From NCBI GenBank assembly GCA_013416795.1, contig RQSC01000031.1, positions 188,319 to 233,021 of the forward strand: a stretch of 44,703 nucleotides of DNA, read 5' to 3'. Positions within the stretch are counted from its first letter, which is position 1. Every line of letters begins with the position of its first letter. The notes beneath the pieces are model-generated. The model made no database searches. It was not told the DNA's origin and saw only the letters and a program-made list of their open reading frames with translations. The translations under genes were made by a program, and so were the position numbers. This DNA comes from Prasinococcaceae sp. CCMP 1430. Its lineage: Eukaryota; Prasinodermophyta; Palmophyllophyceae; Prasinococcales; Prasinococcaceae. This document shows positions 29,001-38,532 of the stretch, piece after piece.

Positions 29001-32000
29001 TCAGGCATCGGCGAACCTAGAGGGCCTGTTCCCGTGGCTGGCGAAGGCAAGAGCGTGCCCAGCAGCGCTTCTGCACGTGCGCGCCGCCCTTCTGTAGGCG
29101 CGCGGCGCGCGACGAGCGAGTGGATGCCAAATGAGACCAATGTGCGCCCAGGCGCATCGGCCGACCACACCGTATCGATGAGGTTCGTGCCCGTTCGCTT
29201 TGCCATCGATGTCGCGGCCTCGTCCCCCTTATCCCCAATGCCTCTGACCGCAAGCGACGCGTGTAAAAGCTTGGGCAGATGAGGTAAGAGGAGCTCGCCA
29301 TGCTCGTATGCTGCCTCAGCGAGAAGTGCGATCGTGCTTCTCTCACGTCGAGTCACCTTGATGGGCTCAAACCCACCTGAGGCTTCCCACGCCACCTCGC
29401 TATCTTCCAGTGACCAACCGACGGATGGGTCCGTGATGGGAGCTGGCGGCGTACAGAGCCTTAGTTGCGCGACCAGGGCACCGATCAAGGGTGGGGCCGC
29501 TGGTGCCGCCAGCGCGTATGACAAAGCCAGCTTGGCCAGTCGCCGCTCTGTCAAGGCATTGCGGCGCTCCCCGCGCACCCACCACCCTCCGAGGTGCAGC
29601 GGGTCATCAAGCATAATAATAGGCGCCTGGAGCCACCATGCGCCACTCCCCGATGTGCCCGGAGTCGCCAGCCGAACCGATGGCTGCATTATTCCTGCGC
29701 CGCCCGAATTCACCCGTGGCAGGGATGTGAACGCGCTTCGCGCCACCTCCTCTTTGGATCCCTTGACCTGTTCGGTCACAACACCGCCACCAGCGGCGTG
29801 GGCCTCAGTGAGAAAACGAGCGATGAAATTGGCGCATGCCTCCTTAAGGACAGTCGGTGACGATGGCTCCGGCATGAGAACAGCCCAGAGTGGCCTAAGC
29901 AGCGGGGCCTCGCGACTCGGCCACCCACAGAGGCGAACCATGTCAAACAGACTCAACAGAGCCGCTCGTGCCGCTGGGGTCGCGTCCTTTGCTGGGCCTT
30001 TGCTGCTCTCAGACACCATGCGGGGAAAGCAGGCGGCCCAGGGCTTCAGCACCGTTAGCATCGCCGGTAGGAGTGTAAGCGGAAGGCTCGTGTGCAGTGC
30101 CACAGCCTCTCGTAAAACCACGCCGGCACAAAGCGGACGGGCCGCTGCTATGACTGCCGAAGTAGCAGCAGCTGCTTGAATGTGTGCCTCTGGCGGGGCC
30201 TGGTCGAAGGGAGGGAGCGGAAGCGGAAGCAGATTGTTCGGCGACATCGAGCGCAGCAGTGCACGCAGCACCCGTAGCGCCAGTTCTCGTCTTTCAGCTG
30301 CAGGTGAGCAGAGATGCAGCAGGCAGACGTAGATGCCCTCTCCGTCGGCAAGTCGTCGAGCGCGAAGCCAGCCCTGCGAGGCAGTCTCAGCCGGAAGGGT
30401 GTCAGTGGCCTCGCCATTGTGCCCCTCGCTGTCTAGTTCCGCACACCACACGATCGCACGCAAATGGGCCGAAGCCAGATTTGCTGCTGCCGCGTCGTCC
30501 TGCTTCGAGTGCCTGTTGCTCACGTCCCGTCCGTGGATCGATCTGAGTGTTTGCCCGAGCGGCACTGTCGTCTTGACTGCTTCCAATCCCGTAGCACGCA
30601 TGTCACCGAAAGAGGCGAGTAGGAAATAGCCCAGTCGGTAGGGCTCGTTCTGCAGCAGCATAGCCAGGCACGCGGACGCCTCATCATACAGCTCGCTGCC
30701 CTCGCTTGACTCAAGCTGTTCTTGCGTGAACTGCGCCGCCGCTGTACCGAGGTGCTCAGTCTGCGATGGGCCAAGGGCGAGCAACGCACAGAGCGCGCGA
30801 AGTGCCGAGCGACGAAGCTGAATGGCTTCGGCAGTGCTGATGCCCTCCGAATCACCTGCTGGAGCATTGCCTAGCCCACCCTCACCCTGCAACCATGTCG
30901 ACGTGATGGCGACCAGCATCTGTGATCGTGGCACGTTGAAGCGCAACTCCTTTGCGTGCGCTAAATACTGGGTCGCAACCACCAACATGTTGCATCGAAA
31001 CGCCGGATCGCGAGCCTCCATGGGTGAAGGTTCTGCCTGAAGCCATGCGTACACGACCTCCTGCAATGACACCTCGACAGATGAGTGGAGCGGCAATTTG
31101 TGGCTGAGAGTGTCAGCGTGCTCGGCTTCAGGTTGCACAGCGGCAGTGTCTCGAATCGGACTTGCGTCTTGAGCCTTGGAAGCCCTCGCATGCTTGGGAT
31201 CAGTGTCGCTGGCGTCATGATCTTGGGTAGTTCTAGGGTCCTCGATTGCGCCGAACACATGCGCAAGCATCGCAACGACTTGCGGTTCGAATGCATACGA
31301 GCGCGGCCCGCGTTGCGCGGAGGCTCTCGCACCCCTGATCTCCCCCGAGTATCCAGTACGTCCTCGCCGGCCGCGAGCGGCAGCACGGGCATCCTCCGCG
31401 TGCATGCGCATGCATTGGAGCAGCAGGCCGTGGCAACTTGGGTGAAGCTGCTCCAGCGACGTCCGCAGCGCGACACCAACGGCTGCCTCAGACACGCGCA
31501 GTGATATGCCTCCGGCGTTCGCGACAGCGGCATTCTTAGGGTTATCCTCGGGCATGCACAGCCTCTTCCAAGCCCCAACTAGGCACTCATCAATCGCTGA
31601 AGCAGACATGAGCTTGGCTTCCCATGGCCACGCCACAGTCAGCTGGCTCGCTCTCGGCGGCCAAGTCGCGTCAGCTGGAATCTGCTGGCGCGCCGTAAGG
31701 CACACGAAGCGCCACTGGTTCAGCCACACAGACCACGGCGGCCCCGCCGATTGGTCCACCCCGCTATCTGAAGTTGGGTGCTGATCCCACAGGCGCAGTG
31801 CGGCTAACTTGGCCCAGGCCCATTCCAACGCCCAGCGGTGATGGTCAAGCGAGTGCTCGTCCTCAATCAGCAACTCAAGCTGCCGTGACCAGCCGACCTT
31901 GCTTGGCATGTGCTGGTGGGCGTCTGCGAACACAAGCGGCGCGAGCGGCTCAGCTCCGGCGAGGGCGCGGGCCTCAGCCTCATTTGCAGTGAGCTCGGGG

Positions 32001-34507
32001 GCGCACATGCGCTTGATGAGCAAAGCGCCCATTCGCTGCAGCGGTGGCTCCGGCCTGACGAGGGCAAGGATTCCTGCACCCTCGATCCTCAGCCGCATGC
32101 GCCTCCATTCCTCTGCCTCAGCCTGCTGTTGCGTCGGCCCGCCGTGTTTTGCACTGAAGGATCCCGGCCGGCTTGAGGGCCGCGACGGTGCATTCTGCGC
32201 GCGGGCCGCGATTTCCTCCACTGCCGAACAGAGCGTACGCATCGCTTGCTCAAACAAAGCCGTCGATGTTTGCGCTCGCTCGCCGACGACGCGCAGCAAC
32301 CACTCAAGGGCCAGGGTCAGAAGCTCCCCTTCGAGGAGTGGCAGCGCTCGCAGCAGGGCTTCGAGCGCGTCTTCTGCGGCATGAACATCTTGCGACAGAG
32401 CGAGCATCCCAGTGGCATCGAGAGCGGCCTTCGCTCCTCCAGGTCTCGTGAAGGACAGCAGGGGAAGCGGGAGCACTCGCAGAGCAGATCGCGCCACCGC
32501 TAGGCGACGCTGCAGGACTTCGTCATGCGTTGGACCTCTCGACAAGCACGAGAACAGCCCCGCTCTTGGGTTTGGACACTCTTTGCCTCCCTCTTTAAGC
32601 GCTTGCACGACATATTCAGCCAGGCCTGCATCAGAGGCTGCCGAGAGAGCGCTCTCCGAAGGTCGAGCAAATGTGGACATGGCTGCACACCTGTCCGCAT
32701 AGTCCCCGACTTGCACAGCTGAACTCTGAAGCATCGCCGCCAACGCGAACATCGCATTGCAGTACGCCCCTGTTGACGTCTTGCCAGCTGCTCCGCTCGC
32801 TAATGCTTGCCTTAGCACGCCAACAGCAATCGGAATGTCTGCGTCGTGCCAAGCAAGCTGAGCTACCAACGCGCAAAGCGCACTGCACTGCGCCTCACGC
32901 GCCGCGAACTCGTAGTCAGCGCGCTCGGCGCGGTTGCGTGGGAGCGCAGCGACGTCTGCAGCAGGAAGATGCCAGGGAAACCGCGGTATCCTTCGCATGA
33001 GGCCCTCCGAGAGGAGCGCCTCAACGTCGGCCTCCCAACTGTCTCGAAGAGGAAGCCTGTGTTCCAAGAGGCAGCGGGGGACAGAACGCACATACTCTGC
33101 TGCGGCGACCAGCGCCCTCGCGCGCCCGCCGGCATCGGAGCGCTTGACGATTTGCACGAGCCCTTTGATGAGTTTCTCGCGCCACCTTGCGCCAAGCTCA
33201 TGAGCTGGAGCGTGCGCCGCCAGCAGAGCCAGGAAGGTCGAGGCCTCGATCGTGAGCTTCGACCGGCTAAGCCATGAGCGCGCAGCGGTGCGCAGCGGCG
33301 CCTCGGCCAGCCACACCCTCCCAAGAGGCTCGTCCGTCGCGAGCAGTAAGTCCTCTGCGGCTTGTGCGCCGGCGGCCTCGAGGCCTGCGCGCACTGTAGC
33401 GAGTGCCGGAATCACGCACTCAACAAGGCCGCGACACTGGTACGACCGCTGCGCCCCCGGAAGCACATGCGTTGACACAGCATCGAGGTACGCGGCCGTG
33501 GCCTCCCGTATTTCTTCGTCAATCAGCCCGAACGACCATTGTGACGCGGCCCGGAGAAGCGCTATCTGTGCAGCCCACGCAGCCACAGCCGTCGCAGCTG
33601 CACCCTCCGATCCAAGCCCTTGCTCGCGGACCCTCTCCTCTGCTCCTGCTGCGCGCTCCAGCCTGGCCGCGAGCGCCTCCACGAGCGTTGGCAGAAGTGA
33701 GTGGCTAAGCGCCACAAGACAATCCGACGCTGCAACCGTCGCGCGGCTCGCAATCGCTGCACCGTGCAGCGCATCCGGACCATACACCTCGACTGCGTCA
33801 AAGAGCTGCGCCAATTGCGGCTGGGTGACCCTCGCCGCTGCGGCGCTCAGCGTGGCCTCGCCGCGTTCCTCCAGCCGCGCGAACACGCCAGCCTGCAATT
33901 CCAGGACGAGGGGGTGCAGCAGCTCCTGGGCTCGCTTCGGCGAACTTTCCGCAAGCTCGTACAGCTGTGACACAAGCTCGCCGAGGTCGTAGGTGCCCGA
34001 CACTACCAGACCTATGAGCCACGCCTGAAGCCTGCCGATCGTTTCGAGCACAACGGGCAGTGGCAGCAAGCGCGCCGCAGAGATGTCCCCGGGCCCATTG
34101 CCGCCTCCGTCTTCGCCATCGTCCTCGCCAGCGCCGACAGCACTGGGCAGCTCGTGCGGTGGCTGCACGGGCGCCGCCCGCGCCAGCGAGCCTTCCGACG
34201 TACTGCTTCCCTCCAATGCTGCCTGACGATACGCAAGCGCCTGCAGCTGCTCGAGGATGGAGTGCACCGTGCGCTGCTGCCGTTGGGCCGCTGCGCGCCC
34301 GCGCGCGCCAGTCGCCTTGCGCAGCACGGCCTCTATCTCGAAGTCGTACCCTGCTGCCGGGTTGCTGTGTGAGCTATGCGCACCACCATGGTACTTGCCA
34401 CCCCCGGCACCGTTCGCGCTTCCCGCGCCATGGATGCTCACGCCCCCCGCGCCGACCGCCCCGGCCGCCCCGCCGCCGACGCCCGCACCCGCGCCCTCAC
34501 GGGCCAT
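26084..34507 (-). CDS. FRY: Furry/MOR2/Tao3-like giant morphogenesis protein
   Basis: 2807 residues in one 8.4-kb exon. Furry proteins are very long HEAT/ARM-like scaffolds that activate NDR/LATS kinases and control polarised growth. The assignment rests on size, continuous helical repeats and overall layout: a Gly-rich start, an N-terminal helical region (LLPLPVVLETIGRLQAWLIG, GLVECVIPALATV), a long central region with repeated Leu-rich helices (LRALCALLALG, DEASACLAMLLQNEPYRLGY), and a C-terminal helical region (AHDWAHESLGWAFMCTDERA, GGALEIFEAVIPHLWAAADK). An acidic stretch, FPFDSDIEDDFDDADDED, and a Ser/Pro-rich tail follow. I started at ATG 34507 (MAREGAGAG); the frame is open upstream to about 34684 without an ATG, so a short 5' exon is possible. 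Family assignment is by eye and could be another ARM-type giant. Confidence 0.62.
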   Translation of the reverse strand: MAREGAGAGVGGGAAGAVGAGGVSIHGAGSANGAGGGKYHGGAHSSHSNPAAGYDFEIEAVLRKATGARGRAAAQRQQRTVHSILEQLQALAYRQAALEGSSTSEGSLARAAPVQPPHELPSAVGAGEDDGEDGGGNGPGDISAARLLPLPVVLETIGRLQAWLIGLVVSGTYDLGELVSQLYELAESSPKRAQELLHPLVLELQAGVFARLEERGEATLSAAAARVTQPQLAQLFDAVEVYGPDALHGAAIASRATVAASDCLVALSHSLLPTLVEALAARLERAAGAEERVREQGLGSEGAAATAVAAWAAQIALLRAASQWSFGLIDEEIREATAAYLDAVSTHVLPGAQRSYQCRGLVECVIPALATVRAGLEAAGAQAAEDLLLATDEPLGRVWLAEAPLRTAARSWLSRSKLTIEASTFLALLAAHAPAHELGARWREKLIKGLVQIVKRSDAGGRARALVAAAEYVRSVPRCLLEHRLPLRDSWEADVEALLSEGLMRRIPRFPWHLPAADVAALPRNRAERADYEFAAREAQCSALCALVAQLAWHDADIPIAVGVLRQALASGAAGKTSTGAYCNAMFALAAMLQSSAVQVGDYADRCAAMSTFARPSESALSAASDAGLAEYVVQALKEGGKECPNPRAGLFSCLSRGPTHDEVLQRRLAVARSALRVLPLPLLSFTRPGGAKAALDATGMLALSQDVHAAEDALEALLRALPLLEGELLTLALEWLLRVVGERAQTSTALFEQAMRTLCSAVEEIAARAQNAPSRPSSRPGSFSAKHGGPTQQQAEAEEWRRMRLRIEGAGILALVRPEPPLQRMGALLIKRMCAPELTANEAEARALAGAEPLAPLVFADAHQHMPSKVGWSRQLELLIEDEHSLDHHRWALEWAWAKLAALRLWDQHPTSDSGVDQSAGPPWSVWLNQWRFVCLTARQQIPADATWPPRASQLTVAWPWEAKLMSASAIDECLVGAWKRLCMPEDNPKNAAVANAGGISLRVSEAAVGVALRTSLEQLHPSCHGLLLQCMRMHAEDARAAARGRRGRTGYSGEIRGARASAQRGPRSYAFEPQVVAMLAHVFGAIEDPRTTQDHDASDTDPKHARASKAQDASPIRDTAAVQPEAEHADTLSHKLPLHSSVEVSLQEVVYAWLQAEPSPMEARDPAFRCNMLVVATQYLAHAKELRFNVPRSQMLVAITSTWLQGEGGLGNAPAGDSEGISTAEAIQLRRSALRALCALLALGPSQTEHLGTAAAQFTQEQLESSEGSELYDEASACLAMLLQNEPYRLGYFLLASFGDMRATGLEAVKTTVPLGQTLRSIHGRDVSNRHSKQDDAAAANLASAHLRAIVWCAELDSEGHNGEATDTLPAETASQGWLRARRLADGEGIYVCLLHLCSPAAERRELALRVLRALLRSMSPNNLLPLPLPPFDQAPPEAHIQAAAATSAVIAAARPLCAGVVLREAVALHTSLPLTLLPAMLTVLKPWAACFPRMVSESSKGPAKDATPAARAALLSLFDMVRLCGWPSREAPLLRPLWAVLMPEPSSPTVLKEACANFIARFLTEAHAAGGGVVTEQVKGSKEEVARSAFTSLPRVNSGGAGIMQPSVRLATPGTSGSGAWWLQAPIIMLDDPLHLGGWWVRGERRNALTERRLAKLALSYALAAPAAPPLIGALVAQLRLCTPPAPITDPSVGWSLEDSEVAWEASGGFEPIKVTRRERSTIALLAEAAYEHGELLLPHLPKLLHASLAVRGIGDKGDEAATSMAKRTGTNLIDTVWSADAPGRTLVSFGIHSLVARRAPTEGRRARAEALLGTLLPSPATGTGPLGSPMPDTRIRRVATEKRGNSPRPATNGTLNGHHERHPSRSRPRDAQTARTLAPPMDDPQTTSPEPFVLISPVGKEPDAAPTELSLNPEFVCALFDAFAPSYPSLAHDWAHESLGWAFMCTDERAVLASMRVLAAAEMRQPLSEADLRGVSRLLLSSLRAGHAGAAGGALEIFEAVIPHLWAAADKLDDVSIADRPRRRAYSEVSEADDGSVGLLRTTSDQHASTYYLSMNEWMRIFDLLSSSAVAALCMSPLGLHDQALALATDLLLGGGRRAGNLRRRRALRPRALASRMRDAWKRAAAEMGVTMDAAVTTPLFRSLLSPSTAKRGLTMLEIYGEVYADSLPAGNRLVILVLLVEAALAITDDAVDATTRSRRARHVARFVSRCGFVLPEVHAAFEHLEIGGMAGTASLGERQGSSRRVSEAEGFLRDFFSGFSLSFPEDESWRFALRSVVVAAGHGVPRWRNAFMRLLGSLLAARAHAWTRGDFAAVAELLGSQGGGAGGDRGAAGRPASSHAGGSDSADLTGLLEDLRVQLLEHAPFDVTARVFDALGGQTGKSSSAAVVAAASLRPTPSEVVIDQRMDVLGPAHEPPALCESWFDGLKVGAGASPAQTQFGGADSMSDILSSVQSAASRTHSFSTVYSSAPPGSTGMLSSPANSEDGDDADGRYFPFDSDIEDDFDDADDEDPHSLSGAVADVSANEGDDCAGLADSQELPLSARSSMSIGTFGGTGDSFGDKDEGYGHGHAQAPDHQARPIVGHRPPLTETTSSGFVPTAPTHRRTSSNVSTGSGGHSSGLTPLIVPVPTRMPKQPHRQRPAHRRSASAGPEVFNQISARGKHFRKPRLSLASPDAAAYAVQSGRLGLSPIQPMLPPVKTVLPKRSPPPSPQLVNTPERGAQLQGPAEGEEAVGKDGAISPTDVEAWVPVVENALSPSQLDGPPHKSSFTNVDASIAGEASAVVNPDIGDDSEGGELSGFVF

Positions 34508-35083
34508 CGCGCCGCCCCGCGCGCCGCCCCGACGTGCGCTCCGCGCGCACGCGCCCAGCGCAGCGCGCCGCGAGCGTGCGCGCGGGAGAGGAGGGGGGGG
34601 GGGCGGGGCGCAGCGCGTGCCCTCTGGCGTGCGGGCGCGCAGCGGCAGCGCCAAACAGCCGCTGCACAGGCCGCTTGAATTCAAGCCTGCGCTCGCACGC
34701 CCGTCATCTCCCTGCCTGAAATGCCAGAAATGGAAATGGGAACGTCGATGTCGATTGCCGAAGCCGTTTCCGCGTCAAAAAGTGTCCTCCGCTGCACGAT
34801 ATCCCGTGGGTACATGTTTTGGATTGCTGGGTTGACGGGGTGGCTGTTGGTGCCGGCGGCGTTTTTTTTTGTGCGCAATCGGCGCGCAGGGGGCGCGGCG
34901 GCAGAGGCAGCGGCGCGGCCGGTGAGCGTCACACACGCGGCGGGCGGCGCTGGGCGCGCGGTCGCCGTCCCAACCGCCCCCTTCCCCCACCCCGCACCCC
35001 CCACCCCAAACACACACATAACCTCCGACCCGCGCCCCGGCCACACGAGTGGCCGCGGTTCGTCGCGAGCACGCGCGCGCGCG
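34508..35083. promoter_or_regulatory. Divergent region, Furry-like gene / SFT2
   Basis: 576 bp with a T-run near 34861-34870 and an AT-richer block at 34690-34830. The block contains a 44-codon minus-strand ORF (34815-34681) upstream of the Furry-like ATG and a pyrimidine-rich CATTTCAG that looks like a 3' splice site near 34715. A 16-bp match to 740-755 lies at 34800-34815. Confidence 0.45.
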
Positions 35084-35951
35084 ATGCAGGCTCTCGGCGC
35101 GATGTTCGGCGCCGACGGCGGCGGGGGCGGCGGGGCGGCTGCGGGCGCGGGTGGCGAGGCGTCGGTGCTGTCGGCGTGGAAAGACTATGAAGCGGGCGGT
35201 GGGGACGTCGAGGCAGGCGGCATCAGCGGTGGGGAGGCGGCGATGGAAAGTGAGGGCCTGCCCTTCCTGTCGAGCTCGCTGTCGAGCGCCGCCGAGGGCG
35301 TGAGCTCCACTCTGGGCCGAATGGGATCGCAGGCCAAGGCTGCCGTGTCCGACCCAGCAGGGGCGGTACAGGCGGCGCGCGAGGCGCTACCCGACGGCAG
35401 CAACATGGCATACGCAACCATGCTCTTCGGCGCCGGTGCATTCTTCCTAGTGATTGCGTTTTTCATCGCGCTGCCAGTGCTCATCGTCTTCCCGGCGAAG
35501 TTCGCGCTGAGCTTCACGACGGGGTGTGCGTGCATCATTGCAGGCATCACCGTCATGAAGGTGCGTGGCGTGAGCGTGGATCGTGGTGCGCGCTTGATGT
35601 GGCGCGCTGCACCTTGCGCACAAGTGCGCACGCTCACAGGCGCGTCTCGTGCGCTTCTCCCTCCCTCACGCACAGGGATGGCGCTCGCAGCTCAAGCACA
35701 TGATATCGCCAGAACGTCGCAAATTCACGGGCGGGTACCTCGCCAGCATGGTGGGCACACTGTGGGCGGCGCTGTTCGCGCACAGTTATCTACTGTGTCT
35801 CTTGTTTTCCGTGGCACAGTTCGTGACCATGCTCTACTATATGGCCTCGTACGTGCCAGGCGGCACTGCAGGCGTGAGCTTGCTCGTATCGGCGACCAAG
35901 CAGGCGGGCGCAGGCGCGCTCCGGACGGCGTCCTCTGCCGTCTTGAAATGA
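35084..35951 (+). CDS. SFT2: SFT2-domain vesicle transport protein
   Basis: SFT2 proteins are small Golgi tetraspanners involved in endosome-to-Golgi retrograde fusion. Exons are 35084-35560 and 35676-35951. The 115-nt intron (GTGCGT donor, GCACAG acceptor) joins AGITVMK to GWRSQLKHMISPERRKFTGG, which reads through the family's conserved basic loop. 250 residues. A Gly/Ala-rich and acidic cytosolic N-terminus of about 105 residues precedes four membrane segments: TMLFGAGAFFLVIAFFIAL, FALSFTTGCACIIAGITV, a third around YLASMVGTLWAALFA, and a fourth around LLCLLFSVAQFVTMLYYMA, closing SYVPGG as in SFT2. Convergent with the helicase gene. Confident. Confidence 0.9.
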
Positions 35952-36134
35952 TGCGCCCACGTGGATGTTACCGGACGCACGACGATGGTGCATTTAGCTA
36001 GCCCCGCGCTCTATAATACACGGGCACTGGCGCACGAGCGTACACGGCGACTCATGTTGCACCGTTCGATCCCCGTTCGCCCTGGCCAATTTACAGTGGC
36101 GTGGCTTCTCGATCGCACGCGCCGCGCGCTGGCT

Positions 36135-38171
36135 CTACGGCCCGTTGCTCCAGCCCGGCCCGGACGAGCTGCTCCAGCCTGGGCCTGAACCGCCCCCACC
36201 GCCCGAGCCGGCGCCTGTTCCGCGCGCTGAATAACCGCCTCCGCCGCTGCCTTTCCCACCGCCGGACGCGGCCGTGCGCTTGTTACCCCTGCCACGACCA
36301 CCACCCCTGCCGGCGCCTCTGCCGTTGCCGCGTCCGGCGCCGCGTCCGGCGCCCCGTCCGCCCCTGCCGCGCGCCCTCTCCCTTGCAGCGACGCGCCTGC
36401 CACCGCGCGGCCGCTTCGGGGCCTCATCTCTCTTCGCCTGCTTTTTGTTGACCGGCATGTCAAGCGGCAGACCCCGCTCGAGGTTGATGCGAATGCGCTC
36501 TGCGAGCTCGCGATCGCGCTTCGTCACGAGGCTCACAACAAGCCCCTTCTGACCCGCGCGTGCAGTGCGACCTGTGCGGTGCAGGTACGTCACGGTGTCC
36601 TGTGGCATGTCAAAGTTGATGACGCGTGCAACTCCCTTGGAGAAGTCGAGGCCGCGTGCGCTCAGGTCGCTCGAGATCATGACAGGCTCCACGAGCTCCG
36701 ACGCGAACATGCCGTCGGCGCCGCCGCCGAGGTTGCCAGCGTCGCGGCGTGAAATCGCCTCCGAGGTCGCGGACTTGTACTCGTTGATTGCGTCGAGACG
36801 CGCTTGCGGCGTCATGCCGCCGTGACAGCTCAGCGTGCGCACGCCGTCCTCGCGGAGCAAGTGCTCCACCGCGCGTGCACTTGCGATAGTGTTGCAGAAC
36901 ACGATGGTTGGACCCACGTAATTGAAGTGCAGCCTCTGCAGGCTCTCCTTCAGGTGGGTGAGCTTGTCGGTGGCGCCGCACGAGATGAACTCGTGGCGCG
37001 CGCCTGCAGCGGCGCTATGCAGCGTGTCCGTCGACGCATTGTTGTAGGAGCCCTCCTCCCCTCCACCACCCCCACCCGCGCGGTTCACTTCGCTGCCCAT
37101 TTCCCGCTCAACAAGCTTGCGCACAGGCGCAGTCATAGTCGCCGACACGACGACGAGCTGCGCGCGGTCGGTCGCAGCGCGTCCCGTCGCACGGTCCGCC
37201 TCGCTGCTCTTGAGGCATATCTCGAGCAGCTTGTCGACCTCGGGCCTGAAACCCGAATCGTCCAGCAAGGTGTCAGCCTCATCCAGTACGAGAGTGGACA
37301 CGTCGCCGAAGAAGAGGTCACCGTTGGCATTGTGACCCAGCAGCCTCGCGGGCGTGCCCACGACGACGTCGAGCGGCCGCTGGAGCACCGAGCGCTGTGG
37401 CCCCCACGGTGCGCCGCCAACTACCACCCCGGAGCGGAATTTCGCCACGTGCCCGACTTTCTTGGCGACCTCGCCGATCTGCGTGGCCAGCTCGCGCGTC
37501 GGCGAGAGCACGAGCGCACGAGGGCGGCGCGGCCGAGATGTGCCGACGACTCCACCAGCGGCTGCGCCCCCATCTGCAGCTGCCGCGGCCGCAGCGGCCT
37601 CTGCGGCGCGAAGCGAGTGCACCACCGGCAGCAGGTACGCGAGCGTTTTGCCGCTACCCGTGTGCGAGGCTACTACGGTGTCCTGTCCCGCGACTATGCC
37701 CGGCACGGCCGCGCGCTGCACGGGCGTTGGCTCTCCCGCGCCCACATTGCGCGCGGCGTCGCACACGTCCGCCGCAAGCCCCAGATCAGCCCACGGGTCG
37801 CCGCCACCGCCCCCAGGCGCCGAGGGGCCACCGGCCGCAGAGGCAGCAAAGGGCCTCTGCCTGCGCGTCACCGCCGCGCGGCAGCGCCGACACGACGCGG
37901 CCGCCTCGCTTGCCGCGCGCCGCGCAGTGCGGCCGAACGGCCCCTCTCGCGCCTGCTCGCGCGCCGCGCACTCGAGCGCGTGCCAGCGAGCGAGCTTGCG
38001 GGCGGGCGCGAAGGCGGTCACGGGCCAATAGTGTGTGGCGCCCACGCGCGTGCCGGCGAACCCCGTAGGCAGGCGGCGCCCCCGCCCCGCGCGTGGCACC
38101 CAGTGTGGCCGCCCCCGGCGAGCGCGCGCGTCGCGCGGCGGCTGTGCTCCCCCTAACCCTTCACGCTGCAT
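36135..38171 (-). CDS. DEAD-box RNA helicase, probably organellar
   Basis: ATP-dependent RNA helicase with every core motif: Q (GEPTPVQRAAVPGI), I (SHTGSGKT, 169-176), Ia (SPTRELA), Ib (VVGTPARLL), II (LDEAD, 296-300), III (SAT), IV (TIVFCNT), V (SSDLSARGLDF) and VI (HRTGRTARAGQ). The start at ATG 38171 gives 678 residues. The first 110 or so are rich in Arg and Ala with few acids, suggesting a transit peptide. The C-terminus is a long Arg-Gly-rich tail that should bind RNA, ending in Gly/Ser repeats. The overall plan resembles plant RH39-like plastid rRNA helicases, but I cannot tell plastid from mitochondrion. No intron is needed. The frame is open upstream to 38264 without another ATG. Confidence 0.93.
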   Translation of the reverse strand: MQREGLGGAQPPRDARARRGRPHWVPRAGRGRRLPTGFAGTRVGATHYWPVTAFAPARKLARWHALECAAREQAREGPFGRTARRAASEAAASCRRCRAAVTRRQRPFAASAAGGPSAPGGGGGDPWADLGLAADVCDAARNVGAGEPTPVQRAAVPGIVAGQDTVVASHTGSGKTLAYLLPVVHSLRAAEAAAAAAAADGGAAAGGVVGTSRPRRPRALVLSPTRELATQIGEVAKKVGHVAKFRSGVVVGGAPWGPQRSVLQRPLDVVVGTPARLLGHNANGDLFFGDVSTLVLDEADTLLDDSGFRPEVDKLLEICLKSSEADRATGRAATDRAQLVVVSATMTAPVRKLVEREMGSEVNRAGGGGGGEEGSYNNASTDTLHSAAAGARHEFISCGATDKLTHLKESLQRLHFNYVGPTIVFCNTIASARAVEHLLREDGVRTLSCHGGMTPQARLDAINEYKSATSEAISRRDAGNLGGGADGMFASELVEPVMISSDLSARGLDFSKGVARVINFDMPQDTVTYLHRTGRTARAGQKGLVVSLVTKRDRELAERIRINLERGLPLDMPVNKKQAKRDEAPKRPRGGRRVAARERARGRGGRGAGRGAGRGNGRGAGRGGGRGRGNKRTAASGGGKGSGGGGYSARGTGAGSGGGGGSGPGWSSSSGPGWSNGP

Positions 38172-38532
38172 TCGGCGGCCGCATCGAGATGCATGCCCTC
38201 GATGGCCCGGTCTGTCCCAATGTACATCCGAAAGACTCAGGTCATCATGCGAGACCCTGGGCAAAAGCCCGTCTCAGAGCAAGCACCGTCTCAGAGCAGG
38301 CAGGCGGTCCGAGAGATTCAGATTCCGGATCGGGGCGTGGGTCGAAACGGGGCCGCCGAGTCTGATGCGCGCGCGGCGCTCGCACCGCGGTTGGTTGGGT
38401 GTTTGACCGAAAGACAGACAGGGTTGCAAACGGACGGGGGAAGGGTGGCGTCAGTCAGAGGACGCGCTTGCGCCACATCGCGCGAGAGCTGGCGGGCGCG
38501 CGGGGCGCGCGGGCGGGGCGCGCGGGGGCGCG
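38172..38532. promoter_or_regulatory. Divergent region, DEAD-box helicase / M16 homologue
   Basis: 361 bp between two start codons. It is less GC-extreme around 38215-38350 than its flanks, then CG-alternating near the M16 ATG. Just inside the helicase gene, 38151-38160 reads CCCTAACCCT. No other motif was recognised. Confidence 0.4.
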
